This document shows, in pieces, positions 46,589 through 55,602 of a stretch of 56,173 nt of DNA. This stretch comes from an uncultured Lachnospiraceae bacterium (GTDB lineage Bacteria > Bacillota > Clostridia > Lachnospirales > Lachnospiraceae), in contig CAJTVL010000026.1 of assembly GCA_910579425.1 (NCBI GenBank), positions 1 to 56,173 on the forward strand, given 5' to 3'. The position numbers and the translations under genes are program-made. Below the pieces are notes generated by a model, which searched no databases, was not told the origin of the DNA, and worked only from the letters and a program-made list of their open reading frames with translations. How positions within the stretch are numbered: position 1 is the stretch's first letter; each line of letters starts with the position of its first letter.

Positions 46589-46816
46589 CTAAGCCGCCTT
46601 GTTATAATCTACAATGGCAATCTCTGTCACCATTGTTTTAAAATTCTCAAAGATTGCTTCAATTTTCTGAAGCGTTACACCGTTTAAATATTCCTCACCA
46701 CATTGTGTACATTTCGAGCAGGGTACATTTTTAATAATTAGAAAGCATCCATTGTACTCTGTCATATAAGTTGTTAAAGACTTTTCCATATCACCTTTGC
46801 AGGTAAAACAAGTCAT
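46589..46816 (-). CDS. YgiT/MqsA-type zinc-finger antitoxin
   Basis: A 75-residue protein with two CxxC pairs, CFTCKGD at the N-terminus and CSKCTQCGEEYL in the middle, the zinc-binding half of MqsA antitoxins. The C-terminal helix (LQKIEAIFENFKTM) replaces the XRE domain found in full MqsA. GGAGG precedes the ATG, which overlaps the toxin stop as ATGA. Second gene of a toxin-first pair, hence the likely neutraliser of the DUF4258 protein. Confidence 0.8.
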   Translation of the reverse strand: MTCFTCKGDMEKSLTTYMTEYNGCFLIIKNVPCSKCTQCGEEYLNGVTLQKIEAIFENFKTMVTEIAIVDYNKAA

Positions 46817-47136
46817 ATCGGCTCCTCCTTCCTGACCCTTAAATCTTGTTCCCATTTATTCAAATCAGGATAATACGCTGTTATGACCCAAAGAGTCTCC
46901 AAATTACTGCCAATTACAACATGGATATATTTCTGCTTCACGGAAAACCCAAGTATAAGGCAGCTTGGAAACGGGTAATCATCCGGGTACTGTTCTATAA
47001 TTTCCCCTTCATGTATACAGGATATTATATCATTGATTGAAATATTACGTTGTTCCAGTCGCTTTGCTGCATGCATGGTAATTTCAAAATTTTCAGGAAC
47101 ACATATTTTACGCAAGTCTTCAATTTTTAGTTCCAC
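46813..47136 (-). CDS. DUF4258-family toxin candidate
   Basis: A 107-residue basic protein with the DUF4258 pattern: ITMHAAKRLEQRNISINDI near residue 20, then GEIIEQYPDDYPFPSCLILG, HVVIGS and VITAYYPDLNKWEQD. This fold is related to RelE/MqsR-like ribonucleases and is regularly coupled to YgiT-type zinc-finger antitoxins, as here. The start is a GTG at 47136 with AGGGGG upstream. The 200-base gap to dut shows a CTATATATAG palindrome and no gene. Confidence 0.8.
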   Translation of the reverse strand: MELKIEDLRKICVPENFEITMHAAKRLEQRNISINDIISCIHEGEIIEQYPDDYPFPSCLILGFSVKQKYIHVVIGSNLETLWVITAYYPDLNKWEQDLRVRKEEPI

Positions 47137-47336
47137 AAACGCATTTACCCCCTAATTTGAAAAACTTATCCATTCCTATATATAGTTTGCCACACTATTT
47201 GCATGATACCACAAAAATTGCATTATTTAAAAAATGCACAATACTATATTAAACTTTTCAATCTGCCTCGCCCTATATATAAATCGACATTGCTTTCTTC
47301 TTTCGCCTCCGTCATAAGATCAAGACAAACTCCACC

Positions 47337-47771
47337 CTACTGCTTCCCGGTACTCCCAAAACCGCCCCGGTCTGCCCCCTCAAGGGAGGAAACTTCCTCA
47401 AAGCAAATCTCAGGCTGGTTTTCCATGATGCGGAACTGACAAATTCGGTCATTACAGGAAATATGGGTATCCCGCAGGGCATAGGCAGGCATGAACCACT
47501 GGTCGTTATCCCCGCAATAGGAGCCGTCGATGACGCCCTGATGATTGGGCTGGATAATGCCAAAATTCTTGAAAGTGGAGCTTCTTGGAACCACATGGGC
47601 CTCATATCCTTTCGGCAGCTCCATGCCCACTCCAAGGGGGATCAGCTTAAATTCCCCCTTCTTTAAATCCACATCCTCCGCCGCCCGAAGGTCGATCCAG
47701 TCGGATTTTCCGTCAATATAGGCCAGCTTTTCGATTTTGTCCGTAAAATATTTGATTTTGATTTTTTCCAT
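47337..47771 (-). CDS. dut: dUTP diphosphatase
   Basis: A 144-residue trimeric dUTPase, hydrolysing dUTP to dUMP, which keeps uracil out of DNA and feeds dTMP synthesis. All five motifs are seen: DLRAAEDV (1), PRSSTFKNFG (2), GVIDGSYCGDNDQW (3), RICQFRI (4) and RGGFGSTGKQ at the C-terminus (5). It is the last gene of the nrdD-nrdG-dut operon, 6 bases after nrdG, a logical link because ribonucleotide reductase supplies the dNTP pool. Confidence 0.95.
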   Translation of the reverse strand: MEKIKIKYFTDKIEKLAYIDGKSDWIDLRAAEDVDLKKGEFKLIPLGVGMELPKGYEAHVVPRSSTFKNFGIIQPNHQGVIDGSYCGDNDQWFMPAYALRDTHISCNDRICQFRIMENQPEICFEEVSSLEGADRGGFGSTGKQ

Positions 47772-47777
47772 ATTTTA

Positions 47778-48293
47778 TCAGTACCTTTCATAATTTCCGC
47801 AGTGCAGCACCGGCGGGACGTCCTTCTCCCCGGCAAGGCTTGCCGGCACATCAATCACTCTCTGGTTGCTGCTTCCCTTCCAGAGAAGCTTCTTGTCCAT
47901 CTTTTCGATCCGAAACTCTCCGTCCACCAACACGTCAACGTAACTCATCAGGGATAAATGCCGGATGTTCTCCCACAAATCCCCTGTATAGAGCCATATG
48001 GTTTTATCCGGATACTTTTCTTTGATTTCCTTCATCAAATCATGGACATCGAGGCGGTTGGCCGAGTGCAGGGGATCCCCGCCCGAAAAGGTAATGCCGG
48101 AAATATAGGATTTGTCAAGCTGTTCAAACAATTCCTCTTTGGCGGCGGCGTCAAACAAAAGTCCTCCCGCCGGATCCCAGGTAAGCGGATTCTGGCAGTC
48201 CTTACAGCAGTGAGAACATCCGGCAACCCACAAAACCACCCGCAGGCCGTCGCCGTTTAGCATATCGTCCTTTGTTATATTGTGATACCTCAT
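47778..48293 (-). CDS. nrdG: Anaerobic ribonucleotide reductase activating protein
   Basis: A 171-residue radical-SAM enzyme that installs the glycyl radical on NrdD. The cluster motif is CSHCCKDC (C-x3-C-x2-C, about residue 26-33) and GITFSGGDPLH is the SAM-binding GGD block. The start ATG lies 4 bases after the nrdD stop, so the two are coupled. Length fits the family. It works only under anaerobic conditions, in agreement with the host type. Confidence 0.95.
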   Translation of the reverse strand: MRYHNITKDDMLNGDGLRVVLWVAGCSHCCKDCQNPLTWDPAGGLLFDAAAKEELFEQLDKSYISGITFSGGDPLHSANRLDVHDLMKEIKEKYPDKTIWLYTGDLWENIRHLSLMSYVDVLVDGEFRIEKMDKKLLWKGSSNQRVIDVPASLAGEKDVPPVLHCGNYERY

Positions 48294-48297
48294 TTGC

Positions 48298-50478
48298 CTA
48301 CATGCTCTTCCTTTCTGCTATTTCTGCCATTTTCGCCTCATTCAGCCGGGTATCGCCGTGAACCCTGGAGTAAGAAAGATAACCGTTCATGCGCTCGATC
48401 TTGGTCAGATTTTTGCTGCCGCACACAGGGCACACATCCATTTCCAGCTCCTGATGGCCGCAATCGTCGCAGTAGGCAAGGGAGAGATTGACCCCCTCGT
48501 AGAAACCCATCTCCATGGCTCTGCGGATCAGGGTTTTGATGGCTTCCATATTGTAGTCAATGGGATATTTTACATACTGTATCTTTCCGCCGTTGGACAG
48601 CTCCCAGAAACGGTATTCCAGATCCTGCTTTTCAATAGGAGTGATGTCCTCGGTCACATGGCAATGAAAACTGTTGGAGACATATTCCCTGTCAGAAACC
48701 CCCTCCACGATACCATACTTTGCCCGGAACTGCTTCACCTGCAGCCCGCACAGGCTCTCCGCCGGCGTCCCGTAAATGGCATAGAGATTCCCGTCCTCCT
48801 CCTTAAATTCATTCACCTTCCAGTTGATATGCTCCAGCACCTCCAGGGCAAACTCCCCGTCCTCCACCAGGGACTTGCCGTTGTAGAGCTCCTGCAGCTC
48901 ATTGAAAGCGGTGATTCCAAAGCTGGCCGTGGCACTCTTTAAAATCGGTTTGATCTTGTCGGAGAGCTTTAAGTTTCCTCCCAGGAAACCGCCTTCACAG
49001 TAGGCCAGAGGATTGGTGGATGCACGCATTTCTCCCAGGTAGGCATAGGTTCTGATATGAAGCTGTCGGATCAAATTCAGGTAATAATCCAGCACCTCAT
49101 AAAAATCCCGGCTTTCCTGTCTGGCCTTTGCCAGGATCATGGGAAGATGGAGGGAAACCGCTCCGATATTAAACCGCCCCACAAATACAGGCTTGTCCTG
49201 ATCATCTGCGGGATGCATGCCTCCTCTCTCGTACCAGGGGGAAAGAAATGCCCTGCAGCCCATGGGGGAGATTACCTTGCCGTACTGCTTATACATGCTG
49301 GCGATATAGCCCTTTCCTGTGAGGGAAAGCCAGTCCGGGTACATCGTTTTGGCAGAACATTTTACCCCGGCTTCAAACACATCCTCAAGCTCCTTTCCGG
49401 GGCCGTGAAGGTTTTCGTCATATAAAAATACAATTTTGGGGAACAGGACAGGTTTTTTGCATTCCGCCTTGCCCTGACCTTTTCTGCGCACATCCAAAAG
49501 GGAGATGGTTGCCAGTCTGGCAAAACGCCCTGTGCCAAGTCCGGCGGTTACGGTGATAAAGGGATAATCCCCACGGCTGGAGGCCACCGTATTAAACTTA
49601 TATTCCCAGCCCTGGAATCCCTGCTCAAACTCCCGCTCCACATCGGCTAAGGCCTCCGCCTCCGCCCTCTCCTGCCCGAGCCCCATATTCAGGTATCTGC
49701 GAAAGCTTCTCTCCCAGGTCTTTTGGGCATAGGGCTCTAAAATCTTATCTACCTCGGGCACGGTAAAACCGCCGTACTGCTGGCTGGCGGCGCTTAAGAC
49801 AATATCTCCGATCACGTCAAAGGCCACATCCAGGGTTTTCGGCTCGTTATACCAGATATTTCCCATCTCAAAACCGCCGGTCAGCACATTTGCCACATCA
49901 AAGAGGCAGCAGTTCATGGTGTCCCTTCTGGCAGACATATCGTGGACATAGATATAGCCGTCCCGGCAGGCCTGAATCTCCTCCACGGTCATAAAAAATT
50001 TCTGGTAGAGCTCCTTGTTAAACTGATTAAAGATCAGGCTCCTCTTGGTGGAAACCAGGGCGCTGTCGGTGTTGGCGTTCTCCTTGTCCCCCACGTACAT
50101 GATGGACTGGCTCTTTTTGTACACGTCGTCCATCATGCGCACAAAATCCTGTTTATAGTTGCGGTAATCCCGGTAACTCTTGGCCACAATGGGCTTGACG
50201 CCCTCCAAAGCGCTTTCCACAATATTGTGCATGATGGGGATGGGAATCTTATCCTGCCCCATCTCGTCCACCTTGTCCACCACAAACTGACAGATATGCT
50301 CCTTCTCCTCGTCGGTAAATTGGGTCAGGGCCCGGTAGGCGCTCTTCCCTACCGCATCGATCACCTTCTGCACGTTAAAAGCCTCCAAGCTTCCGTCTTT
50401 CTTGATGACCTTGACCTCTCTCTTTGGCTGAAACAAAGCGCTGTAAGTGGTAGAAGTATTTTCCTGCTGGTTTTCCAT
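48298..50478 (-). CDS. nrdD: Anaerobic ribonucleoside-triphosphate reductase
   Basis: Class III reductase, 726 residues, making dNTPs from NTPs with formate as reductant. An N-terminal ATP-cone (VIKKDGSLEAFNVQKVIDAV) gives allosteric control. The ten-stranded barrel follows. A zinc site CDDCGHQELEMDVCPVCGS and the glycyl-radical loop RMNGYLSYSRV lie near the C-terminus. GGAGG precedes the ATG at 50478; the frame opens further upstream without support. It leads the operon behind a consensus promoter with an NrdR-like box. Confidence 0.97.
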   Translation of the reverse strand: MENQQENTSTTYSALFQPKREVKVIKKDGSLEAFNVQKVIDAVGKSAYRALTQFTDEEKEHICQFVVDKVDEMGQDKIPIPIMHNIVESALEGVKPIVAKSYRDYRNYKQDFVRMMDDVYKKSQSIMYVGDKENANTDSALVSTKRSLIFNQFNKELYQKFFMTVEEIQACRDGYIYVHDMSARRDTMNCCLFDVANVLTGGFEMGNIWYNEPKTLDVAFDVIGDIVLSAASQQYGGFTVPEVDKILEPYAQKTWERSFRRYLNMGLGQERAEAEALADVEREFEQGFQGWEYKFNTVASSRGDYPFITVTAGLGTGRFARLATISLLDVRRKGQGKAECKKPVLFPKIVFLYDENLHGPGKELEDVFEAGVKCSAKTMYPDWLSLTGKGYIASMYKQYGKVISPMGCRAFLSPWYERGGMHPADDQDKPVFVGRFNIGAVSLHLPMILAKARQESRDFYEVLDYYLNLIRQLHIRTYAYLGEMRASTNPLAYCEGGFLGGNLKLSDKIKPILKSATASFGITAFNELQELYNGKSLVEDGEFALEVLEHINWKVNEFKEEDGNLYAIYGTPAESLCGLQVKQFRAKYGIVEGVSDREYVSNSFHCHVTEDITPIEKQDLEYRFWELSNGGKIQYVKYPIDYNMEAIKTLIRRAMEMGFYEGVNLSLAYCDDCGHQELEMDVCPVCGSKNLTKIERMNGYLSYSRVHGDTRLNEAKMAEIAERKSM

Positions 50479-50555
50479 GTAACATCCTCCAATCTTTCTA
50501 TACCCGTTCTGACTCTCCAGAAAACAAAATCTGGTATGCACAAACATGGTTGCAA

Positions 50556-50565
50556 CTATATATAG
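50556..50565. promoter_or_regulatory. NrdR-like box at the nrdD transcription start
   Basis: The palindrome CTATATATAG agrees with the core of NrdR boxes (consensus near ACAcTATATaTaGTGT) and would cover about +5 to +14 of the transcript, a repressing position. Only one copy was found; NrdR usually binds a pair. Confidence 0.45.
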
Positions 50566-50576
50566 CGTTACTAACC

Positions 50577-50605
50577 AGTATAATGAACCTTTCCCGCTGT
50601 GTCAA
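50577..50605 (-). promoter_or_regulatory. Sigma-A promoter of the nrdD-nrdG-dut operon
   Basis: Perfect TTGACA (50600-50605), a 17-base spacer and TATACT (50577-50582) on the minus strand, start near 50570. Confidence 0.85.
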
Positions 50606-50681
50606 CTTGGAAAACTGACGAATTTTTCATGGAAATATCCATTAACCGCTGTTCATCCCCGTCTTTGTTTTTAAGCCCGGG

Positions 50682-51851
50682 TTACGGGATCATGCCGGAT
50701 TCCTTTACCGCTCTTATGGCATCACGTATTTCTTCTGCCGGCAGGGTAAGGGCAAAACGCACATAACCTCTCCCAAGTTTCCCAAAGCTGCTCCCCGGTG
50801 TGCACAAAACGCCGGACTTTTCCAACAGCTCCATGACAAAGGCCACGTCGTCCTCATAGCCTTTAGGAATTTTCCCCCAGGCAAACATGGTTCCCTCACT
50901 GTCTGGAATCTCCCAGCCGATTTCCCGAAAGCCCCCGCAGAGGGCGTCCCTTCTCTCCTGATAAAGAGCGCATCTTTGCCTTACCCCCTCGTCGGATCCT
51001 GTAAGGGCGGCAACTGCACCGTACTGCACTGGCAAAAAGGTTCCGTAGTCGATCTGGGAGCGCAGCTTTTTAAAGCTCTGCACCACAGCTTCATTTCCCA
51101 CAAGAAAGCCCACCCGTGCGCCGGTGTAATCGTAGCTCTTGGAAAGAGAGTAAAATTCCACACAGTTTTCCTTTGCCCCCGGAAATTGCAGGATGGATTT
51201 CCCCATGCGCCCGTCGAAGATAATATCCGAGTAGGCATTGTCATGGACAATGATAATATCCCGCTCCTGTGCCCAGGGGATCAGCTCTTCATAAAAATGA
51301 TCCGGCGCAATGCGGCAGATAGGGTTCAAGGGATAGGAAACCATCATAAACTTCGTTCTCTTAAGGAGGGCTTCGTCGATTCCGTGAAGATCCGGCAGGT
51401 AATCGTTTTCCGGCCGCAGCTCATAGGTGTGAACCTCTGCCATGGCAAGGGCGGGCCCTATGGAAAAGATAGGGTAGCCCGGATCCGGCACCAGCACCAC
51501 ATCTCCCGGGTTACAGAGAACCAGCCCGATATGGGTGATGCCCTCCTGAGAGCCGTAAACGTCCGTGATCTCCCTCTCGCTTAAATCCACCTGATAGCGC
51601 TCCCTGAAGCGGCAAATCACCGCCTGCGTCAGCTCCGGCAGCATCTTCAGCGCATATTTATAATTGGCAGGCTCCTTTGCCGCCTCGCTCACCGCTTCTA
51701 TAATATGAGACTCCGTAGGAAAATCCGGCGTCCCCACAGAGAGGTTGTAAACCTTTCTTCCGGTTTTCTCCACCGCCTCCTTCTTTTCATTGAGAAGCTG
51801 GAATATTCCTTCTTCAAACCCTTTCATTCTGTCTGCTGTCTGCAGCTTCAT
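50682..51851 (-). CDS. PLP-dependent aminotransferase class I/II
   Basis: A 389-residue fold-type I aminotransferase. Seen: the N-terminal VYNLSVGTPDFPTE, the substrate/PLP block YPLNPICRIAP, Asp and Tyr in HDNAYSDIIFDG, the PLP lysine in SLSKSYDYTGARVGF, and the terminal Arg in YVRFAL. It resembles LL-diaminopimelate/aspartate-type aminotransferases. A specific reaction cannot be assigned: no lysine-biosynthesis genes are adjacent. The start ATG at 51851 has GAAAGG upstream. A WYL regulator gene precedes it by 21 bases, so the two may be co-transcribed. Confidence 0.88.
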   Translation of the reverse strand: MKLQTADRMKGFEEGIFQLLNEKKEAVEKTGRKVYNLSVGTPDFPTESHIIEAVSEAAKEPANYKYALKMLPELTQAVICRFRERYQVDLSEREITDVYGSQEGITHIGLVLCNPGDVVLVPDPGYPIFSIGPALAMAEVHTYELRPENDYLPDLHGIDEALLKRTKFMMVSYPLNPICRIAPDHFYEELIPWAQERDIIIVHDNAYSDIIFDGRMGKSILQFPGAKENCVEFYSLSKSYDYTGARVGFLVGNEAVVQSFKKLRSQIDYGTFLPVQYGAVAALTGSDEGVRQRCALYQERRDALCGGFREIGWEIPDSEGTMFAWGKIPKGYEDDVAFVMELLEKSGVLCTPGSSFGKLGRGYVRFALTLPAEEIRDAIRAVKESGMIP

Positions 51852-51872
51852 CTTCCATCTTACACCTTTCCT

Positions 51873-52862
51873 CTAATAATTCTGCAATATTTTACTCAGA
51901 TATTCCCGATAGCCTTCTCTCACATCGTCAGGGCCGGAAATAACGACTTTCCCCCCAAGCCCGGTAATCCAGCCATAGAACTGCATGCTCACCGTAACTC
52001 TCACCCGGACGCTGACCATATTTTCTGCAAGCTTTCGAATATCGGTTTCCTTGCCGAAGCGGTCCAGGATAACTCCAATCAATTCCTCCGGCAGCTTTAA
52101 GGTTACGATTTGCGTTTCCCCGCCGAACATACCGAAGGTTCTGTTGGTATACTCCGCAATATCAATCCTCTCAAAGGCCTCCCCGCCCTTCCGGCTCTCC
52201 TTTGAGAGTTCGCTGATCCGGCTCATTTTGTCCACTCTGAAGTGCTTAATACTCTCCTGCCTGTCGTCATAGGCAATCAGATAATAATTCTCATCCTTCC
52301 AGGTAAGGGCCCAGGGACTGACCTCATAGCGTTTCCCGTCCCTTCTGGGTTCAAGTTCTTTCTTACTGTTCCATTTCAGGTAAGTAAAGGTGATCGGGGC
52401 ATTGTCCTGAATTGCCTTGTGAATCTGATCTATATTATAGTAAATACTTTCGTTTTCGGCTTTCACCCTGCCCACCACATAGACCTGTCTTTGAAGGCGC
52501 TTTCCCTCATAGGGGCCCGCCAGCTTTTCAATCTTGGAAATCAGTTCCCAGGACTTTTTCTGCGTGATAAAGCGGGAGGACTGCACGGCATCCACCAGAA
52601 GCTTAAGCTCCGGCAATTCAAAGTCCCGCTCCGCCAGATAATATCCGCCGCCTTTTTGGGCCTTTATGTATTCCACGTCATAACCAAAGACATTCAGGCA
52701 TTCAATATCATCATAAATGCTTTTTCGCTCCGCCTTAATGTCATACAATGCAAGCTCTTCGATCAGCTCCTGGGTGGAAAGACAATGATTTTCATCAGTC
52801 TTCTCATTTAAAATTTTTAAAAGATATAAAAGCTTCAGCTTCTGGTTTGCAGCTTTGGGCAC
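51873..52862 (-). CDS. WYL-domain transcriptional regulator
   Basis: A 329-residue regulator: an N-terminal winged HTH (LSTQELIEELALYDIKAERK, then SIYDDIECLNVFGYDVEY), a middle WYL domain with the ligand pocket pattern ALTWKDENYYLIAYDDRQES, and a C-terminal WCX-like extension. WYL proteins sense nucleotides or nucleic acids in several stress and phage-defence settings. Start is a GTG at 52862 with GGGGAGG upstream. It precedes the aminotransferase gene on the same strand and may control it. Confidence 0.92.
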   Translation of the reverse strand: MPKAANQKLKLLYLLKILNEKTDENHCLSTQELIEELALYDIKAERKSIYDDIECLNVFGYDVEYIKAQKGGGYYLAERDFELPELKLLVDAVQSSRFITQKKSWELISKIEKLAGPYEGKRLQRQVYVVGRVKAENESIYYNIDQIHKAIQDNAPITFTYLKWNSKKELEPRRDGKRYEVSPWALTWKDENYYLIAYDDRQESIKHFRVDKMSRISELSKESRKGGEAFERIDIAEYTNRTFGMFGGETQIVTLKLPEELIGVILDRFGKETDIRKLAENMVSVRVRVTVSMQFYGWITGLGGKVVISGPDDVREGYREYLSKILQNY

Positions 52863-52900
52863 GTCTAATCCTCCCCGCCTTCTTCATGCAAAAAATCACC

Positions 52901-53590
52901 TTAAAGTAATTCCTTAAGTTCCCACAAATTCTCAATCTCATAATCAATCCGCAGCCCAGAATCTCTGGGCTTTTTCCCGGGATTATACCAGCAGCAGCAA
53001 ATCCCTGCATTATTGCCTCCCTGCATATCGCTGGAAAGGGAGTCTCCTATGATCAAAGTCCTTTCTCTGGAAAAGTCCGGAATTTTCCGAAAGCACCTTT
53101 CAAAATATTTCACGCTGGGTTTGGGTTCCCCCATCTCCTCGGAAACAAAAATGTCGTCAAAAATCCTGTCCAGGCCCGAGAGGCGGAGCTTATTTCTCTG
53201 GGTGGAGGAGACGCCGTTGGTTACGGCATACTGCAAATACCCCTCATCCTTGAGCTCCTGACAGAGTTCCAGGGAGTCGTCGCGGAAAAAATAGACCTCT
53301 CCCAAGGCCTTCTGATAAAAAGACGCAAACTCTTCCACAGGAAGATCCGTAATTCCCATGCGGGAAAAAAGCGTTTCAAAGCGGCCGGTAAGAAGTTCCT
53401 TTTTGGATACCTGGCCCAGCTCATGGCGTTTCCAATAGACATCATTGATCGACACATAGAGGGCAAGAGTCTCCTCCTCCAGAGTTCTGCCATATTTTTG
53501 GAAGCTTCGGCAAAGCGCATCCCGCTGTGATTTGCTGAAATCTAAAAGGGTCTGGTCTACATCCCACAATAAAATACTGATTTTTTTCAC
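52901..53590 (-). CDS. HAD-family hydrolase, YjjG/YfnB-like nucleotidase
   Basis: A 229-residue HAD phosphatase with the alpha-helical cap type. Motif I is WDVDQTLLDF (nucleophile Asp), motif II is AVTNGVSS, motif III is GEPKPSVKYF, and motif IV is IIGDSLSSDMQGG. The pattern agrees with YjjG/YfnB pyrimidine 5'-nucleotidases that clear non-canonical nucleotides. The start is a GTG at 53590 preceded by GGGAGG. It lies downstream of a terminator and is probably transcribed alone. Confidence 0.9.
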   Translation of the reverse strand: MKKISILLWDVDQTLLDFSKSQRDALCRSFQKYGRTLEEETLALYVSINDVYWKRHELGQVSKKELLTGRFETLFSRMGITDLPVEEFASFYQKALGEVYFFRDDSLELCQELKDEGYLQYAVTNGVSSTQRNKLRLSGLDRIFDDIFVSEEMGEPKPSVKYFERCFRKIPDFSRERTLIIGDSLSSDMQGGNNAGICCCWYNPGKKPRDSGLRIDYEIENLWELKELL

Positions 53591-53652
53591 CGGTTACCTC
53601 CCAGTTTTCTATAAGAACAAACGCCGGCCCGCAAAGCGTGTCAGCTTATTGT

Positions 53653-53682
53653 AAAAAAAGGCTGGCCACCAGGCCAGCCTTA
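53653..53682 (-). terminator. Intrinsic terminator after the small membrane protein gene
   Basis: Minus-strand arms AAGGCTGGCC and GGCCAGCCTT form a 10-bp GC-rich stem around a 4-base loop, followed by seven T. It ends 30-60 bases past the stop of the 43-residue gene. Confidence 0.85.
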
Positions 53683-53710
53683 ATGCTCTCTGCTATGCAT
53701 CTGCGGCAGT

Positions 53711-53842
53711 CTATTCACTTTTCAGCTGTTTATCTTTGTTTTTGCGAAGCTTAATTCCAACAAAAATCGCAACTCCTGCCAACACTGTTATAATCGCTGC
53801 TACCAGCAGATAGGACAAAAAAGTATTTATAAATGCAACCAA
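53711..53842 (-). CDS. Unrecognised 43-residue single-pass membrane protein
   Basis: A small gene in an otherwise empty stretch, with its own promoter-like -10 (TATAAT, 53869-53874), a Shine-Dalgarno GGAGG at 53851-53855 placed 8 bases before a TTG start, and a strong terminator after it. The product has a hydrophobic helix (about residues 8-29, SYLLVAAIITVLAGVAIFVG) and a lysine-rich tail, so its C-terminus should face the cytosol. An ATG at 53857 gives 48 residues but has no ribosome site. No family is recognised. It lies between the membrane-anchored MutS-like gene and the HAD gene on the same strand. Confidence 0.6.
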   Translation of the reverse strand: MVAFINTFLSYLLVAAIITVLAGVAIFVGIKLRKNKDKQLKSE

Positions 53843-53898
53843 AATCTTCACCTCCATGCGGAACTTTCATTATAATGCAGTTATCTTTCTTTATCATA

Positions 53899-55602
53899 TC
53901 ATTCTGCTCTGTCAGAGTCAAGCCTGTGCCATACGCCTGTGGCAAGAAAATCCCCTGCCATCTTCTCCGCTTCCTCTATAATTTCCTCCTCATAGCCCAT
54001 AATTCCAAGAAGCCTGATGGCATTGCGGGTGCTTGCCCGCCCTTCCCTGATTTTATAGCTGAAAGAAATATCATTTTCCTCAATGGTTTCGGAAAAATGA
54101 TAATTATGATAGTCATCCTCCAAAAGATGGGTCAACTCTATATCATGGGTAGCGGCAAAACACATGCAGTTTTTCTGTGCCATGCTTCGCAGAATCTGGG
54201 TGGATGCGGCAATTCTCTCCACAGTGTTCGTCCCCCGAAGCACCTCGTCCACAAAACACAGCACAGGGAGCTCCTTTTCCGACGAAAGAAGGTCGAGTAT
54301 TCTTTTCAGGGATTTGATTTCTACCATATAATAGCTTTCCCCGCCCTGAACATCATCCCTAAGACTCATGGATGAAGCGATGCGGAACATGGCTCCCGTG
54401 TAACGCTCTGCTAAAACAGTGTGGATTGTCTGGGCAAGAATACTGTTGATGGCAACGGTCTTTAAGAAAGTTGATTTGCCCGAGGCGTTTGACCCGGTGA
54501 TCAAGATACTTTCAGTGGTTTCAATATCATTAGCTACCGGCTCCTCCAAAAGGGGATGATACAGTTTGAAAGCCCGAAGGGCCTGCTCCTTTCCAAATTC
54601 CGGAATACAACAGACCTCCAGGGATTGTCTGTAGGCTCCCACCGCGATCATGGCCTCTATCTGGCCAAGGGTGCTGATCATCTGATCCACCTCTGTGATA
54701 TGCTTTCGTATCTGAGAGAGCATCTGATTGAACTTAATCAGATCCAGATGAAATCCCATCCTGAAGAAATCCAGCAGCATATCGAGAGGATTGCCCGAGC
54801 CTGACATACGTCCCTGAGACATAATCAGCATGGAACCTCTTTTAAAGCTCCCCATGGCAGCGCTGCTTTTCTTCAACTGCTCCATTTCTTTCTGAAAAAC
54901 CCCGTTTTTGGGAAGCTTAATCCCCTTTGAGGCATCTAACAGACGAAAAATATAGGCAAAGCTGGTAATATAAGGATCAATCTCGTTCTTCACCCGGAAA
55001 TAAGTGATATTGTTATAAATCAACACACAGACCAACAGCAAAAGACCCATGGGAAGATTCGCAAACATCATGCCGATCGCGCCCAAAAGCAAAGCCAGAG
55101 AAGCATAATGGGAAAGATTGCTCCTTACTCCTAGTTGATCCAGATAGTCCAGATAGTCGTAGATCGAAAACTTCCCCGTTCCCCCCAGCCTGCTGAACAC
55201 ATACTGGCAGGCCACTCTCTCATCAGGATGCTCCCGGAAAAAGGAGATCATTTCCTCCCGGTGCAGAAGTTCCTTTTCGTCCTCACAGGGCATACGCAAA
55301 ACATAGTAGAGGTATTCCTCCCCGGCCGCCGACCAGGTATAGTTCATTCTCTTAAATACCTCATCCATATTCAGATCATTCCAGGTAATGTCGTCGATCC
55401 CAAAGCCCTTTCGGTGTGCCAGATAATAGTGGGAAATATTGGAAAACTGCTCCGGCTTATATTCCTTATAGGGCAGAACTCCATAATCGCTGTACAATTT
55501 CCGAATAAATTTTTTTTCGGAATTTTTGTAATCCATCCAGCTTTTGAAAAGGAGCAGTAAGAGCGCCCCCGCCATTACCGCCGCAAAAATCACATATTCC
55601 AT
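53899..55602 (-). CDS. Membrane-anchored MutS-like ATPase
   Basis: A 567-residue protein with an N-terminal membrane helix (about 3-20), two more helices near residues 165-205, and a C-terminal MutS ATPase. Walker A is TGSNASGKSTFLK (about 365), Walker B is LCFVDEVLRGTN, and the trans-acting signature ATHDIELTHLL follows. The mismatch-reading domain I of MutS is absent. It is a member of the clostridial MutS-related family whose function is unknown. The ATG overlaps the end of the amidohydrolase frame by 13 bases. Confidence 0.88.
   Translation of the reverse strand: MEYVIFAAVMAGALLLLLFKSWMDYKNSEKKFIRKLYSDYGVLPYKEYKPEQFSNISHYYLAHRKGFGIDDITWNDLNMDEVFKRMNYTWSAAGEEYLYYVLRMPCEDEKELLHREEMISFFREHPDERVACQYVFSRLGGTGKFSIYDYLDYLDQLGVRSNLSHYASLALLLGAIGMMFANLPMGLLLLVCVLIYNNITYFRVKNEIDPYITSFAYIFRLLDASKGIKLPKNGVFQKEMEQLKKSSAAMGSFKRGSMLIMSQGRMSGSGNPLDMLLDFFRMGFHLDLIKFNQMLSQIRKHITEVDQMISTLGQIEAMIAVGAYRQSLEVCCIPEFGKEQALRAFKLYHPLLEEPVANDIETTESILITGSNASGKSTFLKTVAINSILAQTIHTVLAERYTGAMFRIASSMSLRDDVQGGESYYMVEIKSLKRILDLLSSEKELPVLCFVDEVLRGTNTVERIAASTQILRSMAQKNCMCFAATHDIELTHLLEDDYHNYHFSETIEENDISFSYKIREGRASTRNAIRLLGIMGYEEEIIEEAEKMAGDFLATGVWHRLDSDRAE

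Noticed and set aside
53751..53945. A 64-codon minus-strand frame overlapping the small membrane protein
   Set aside because: It has no ribosome site and runs across the promoter box; the alternative frame has a start site, a membrane helix and a terminator.
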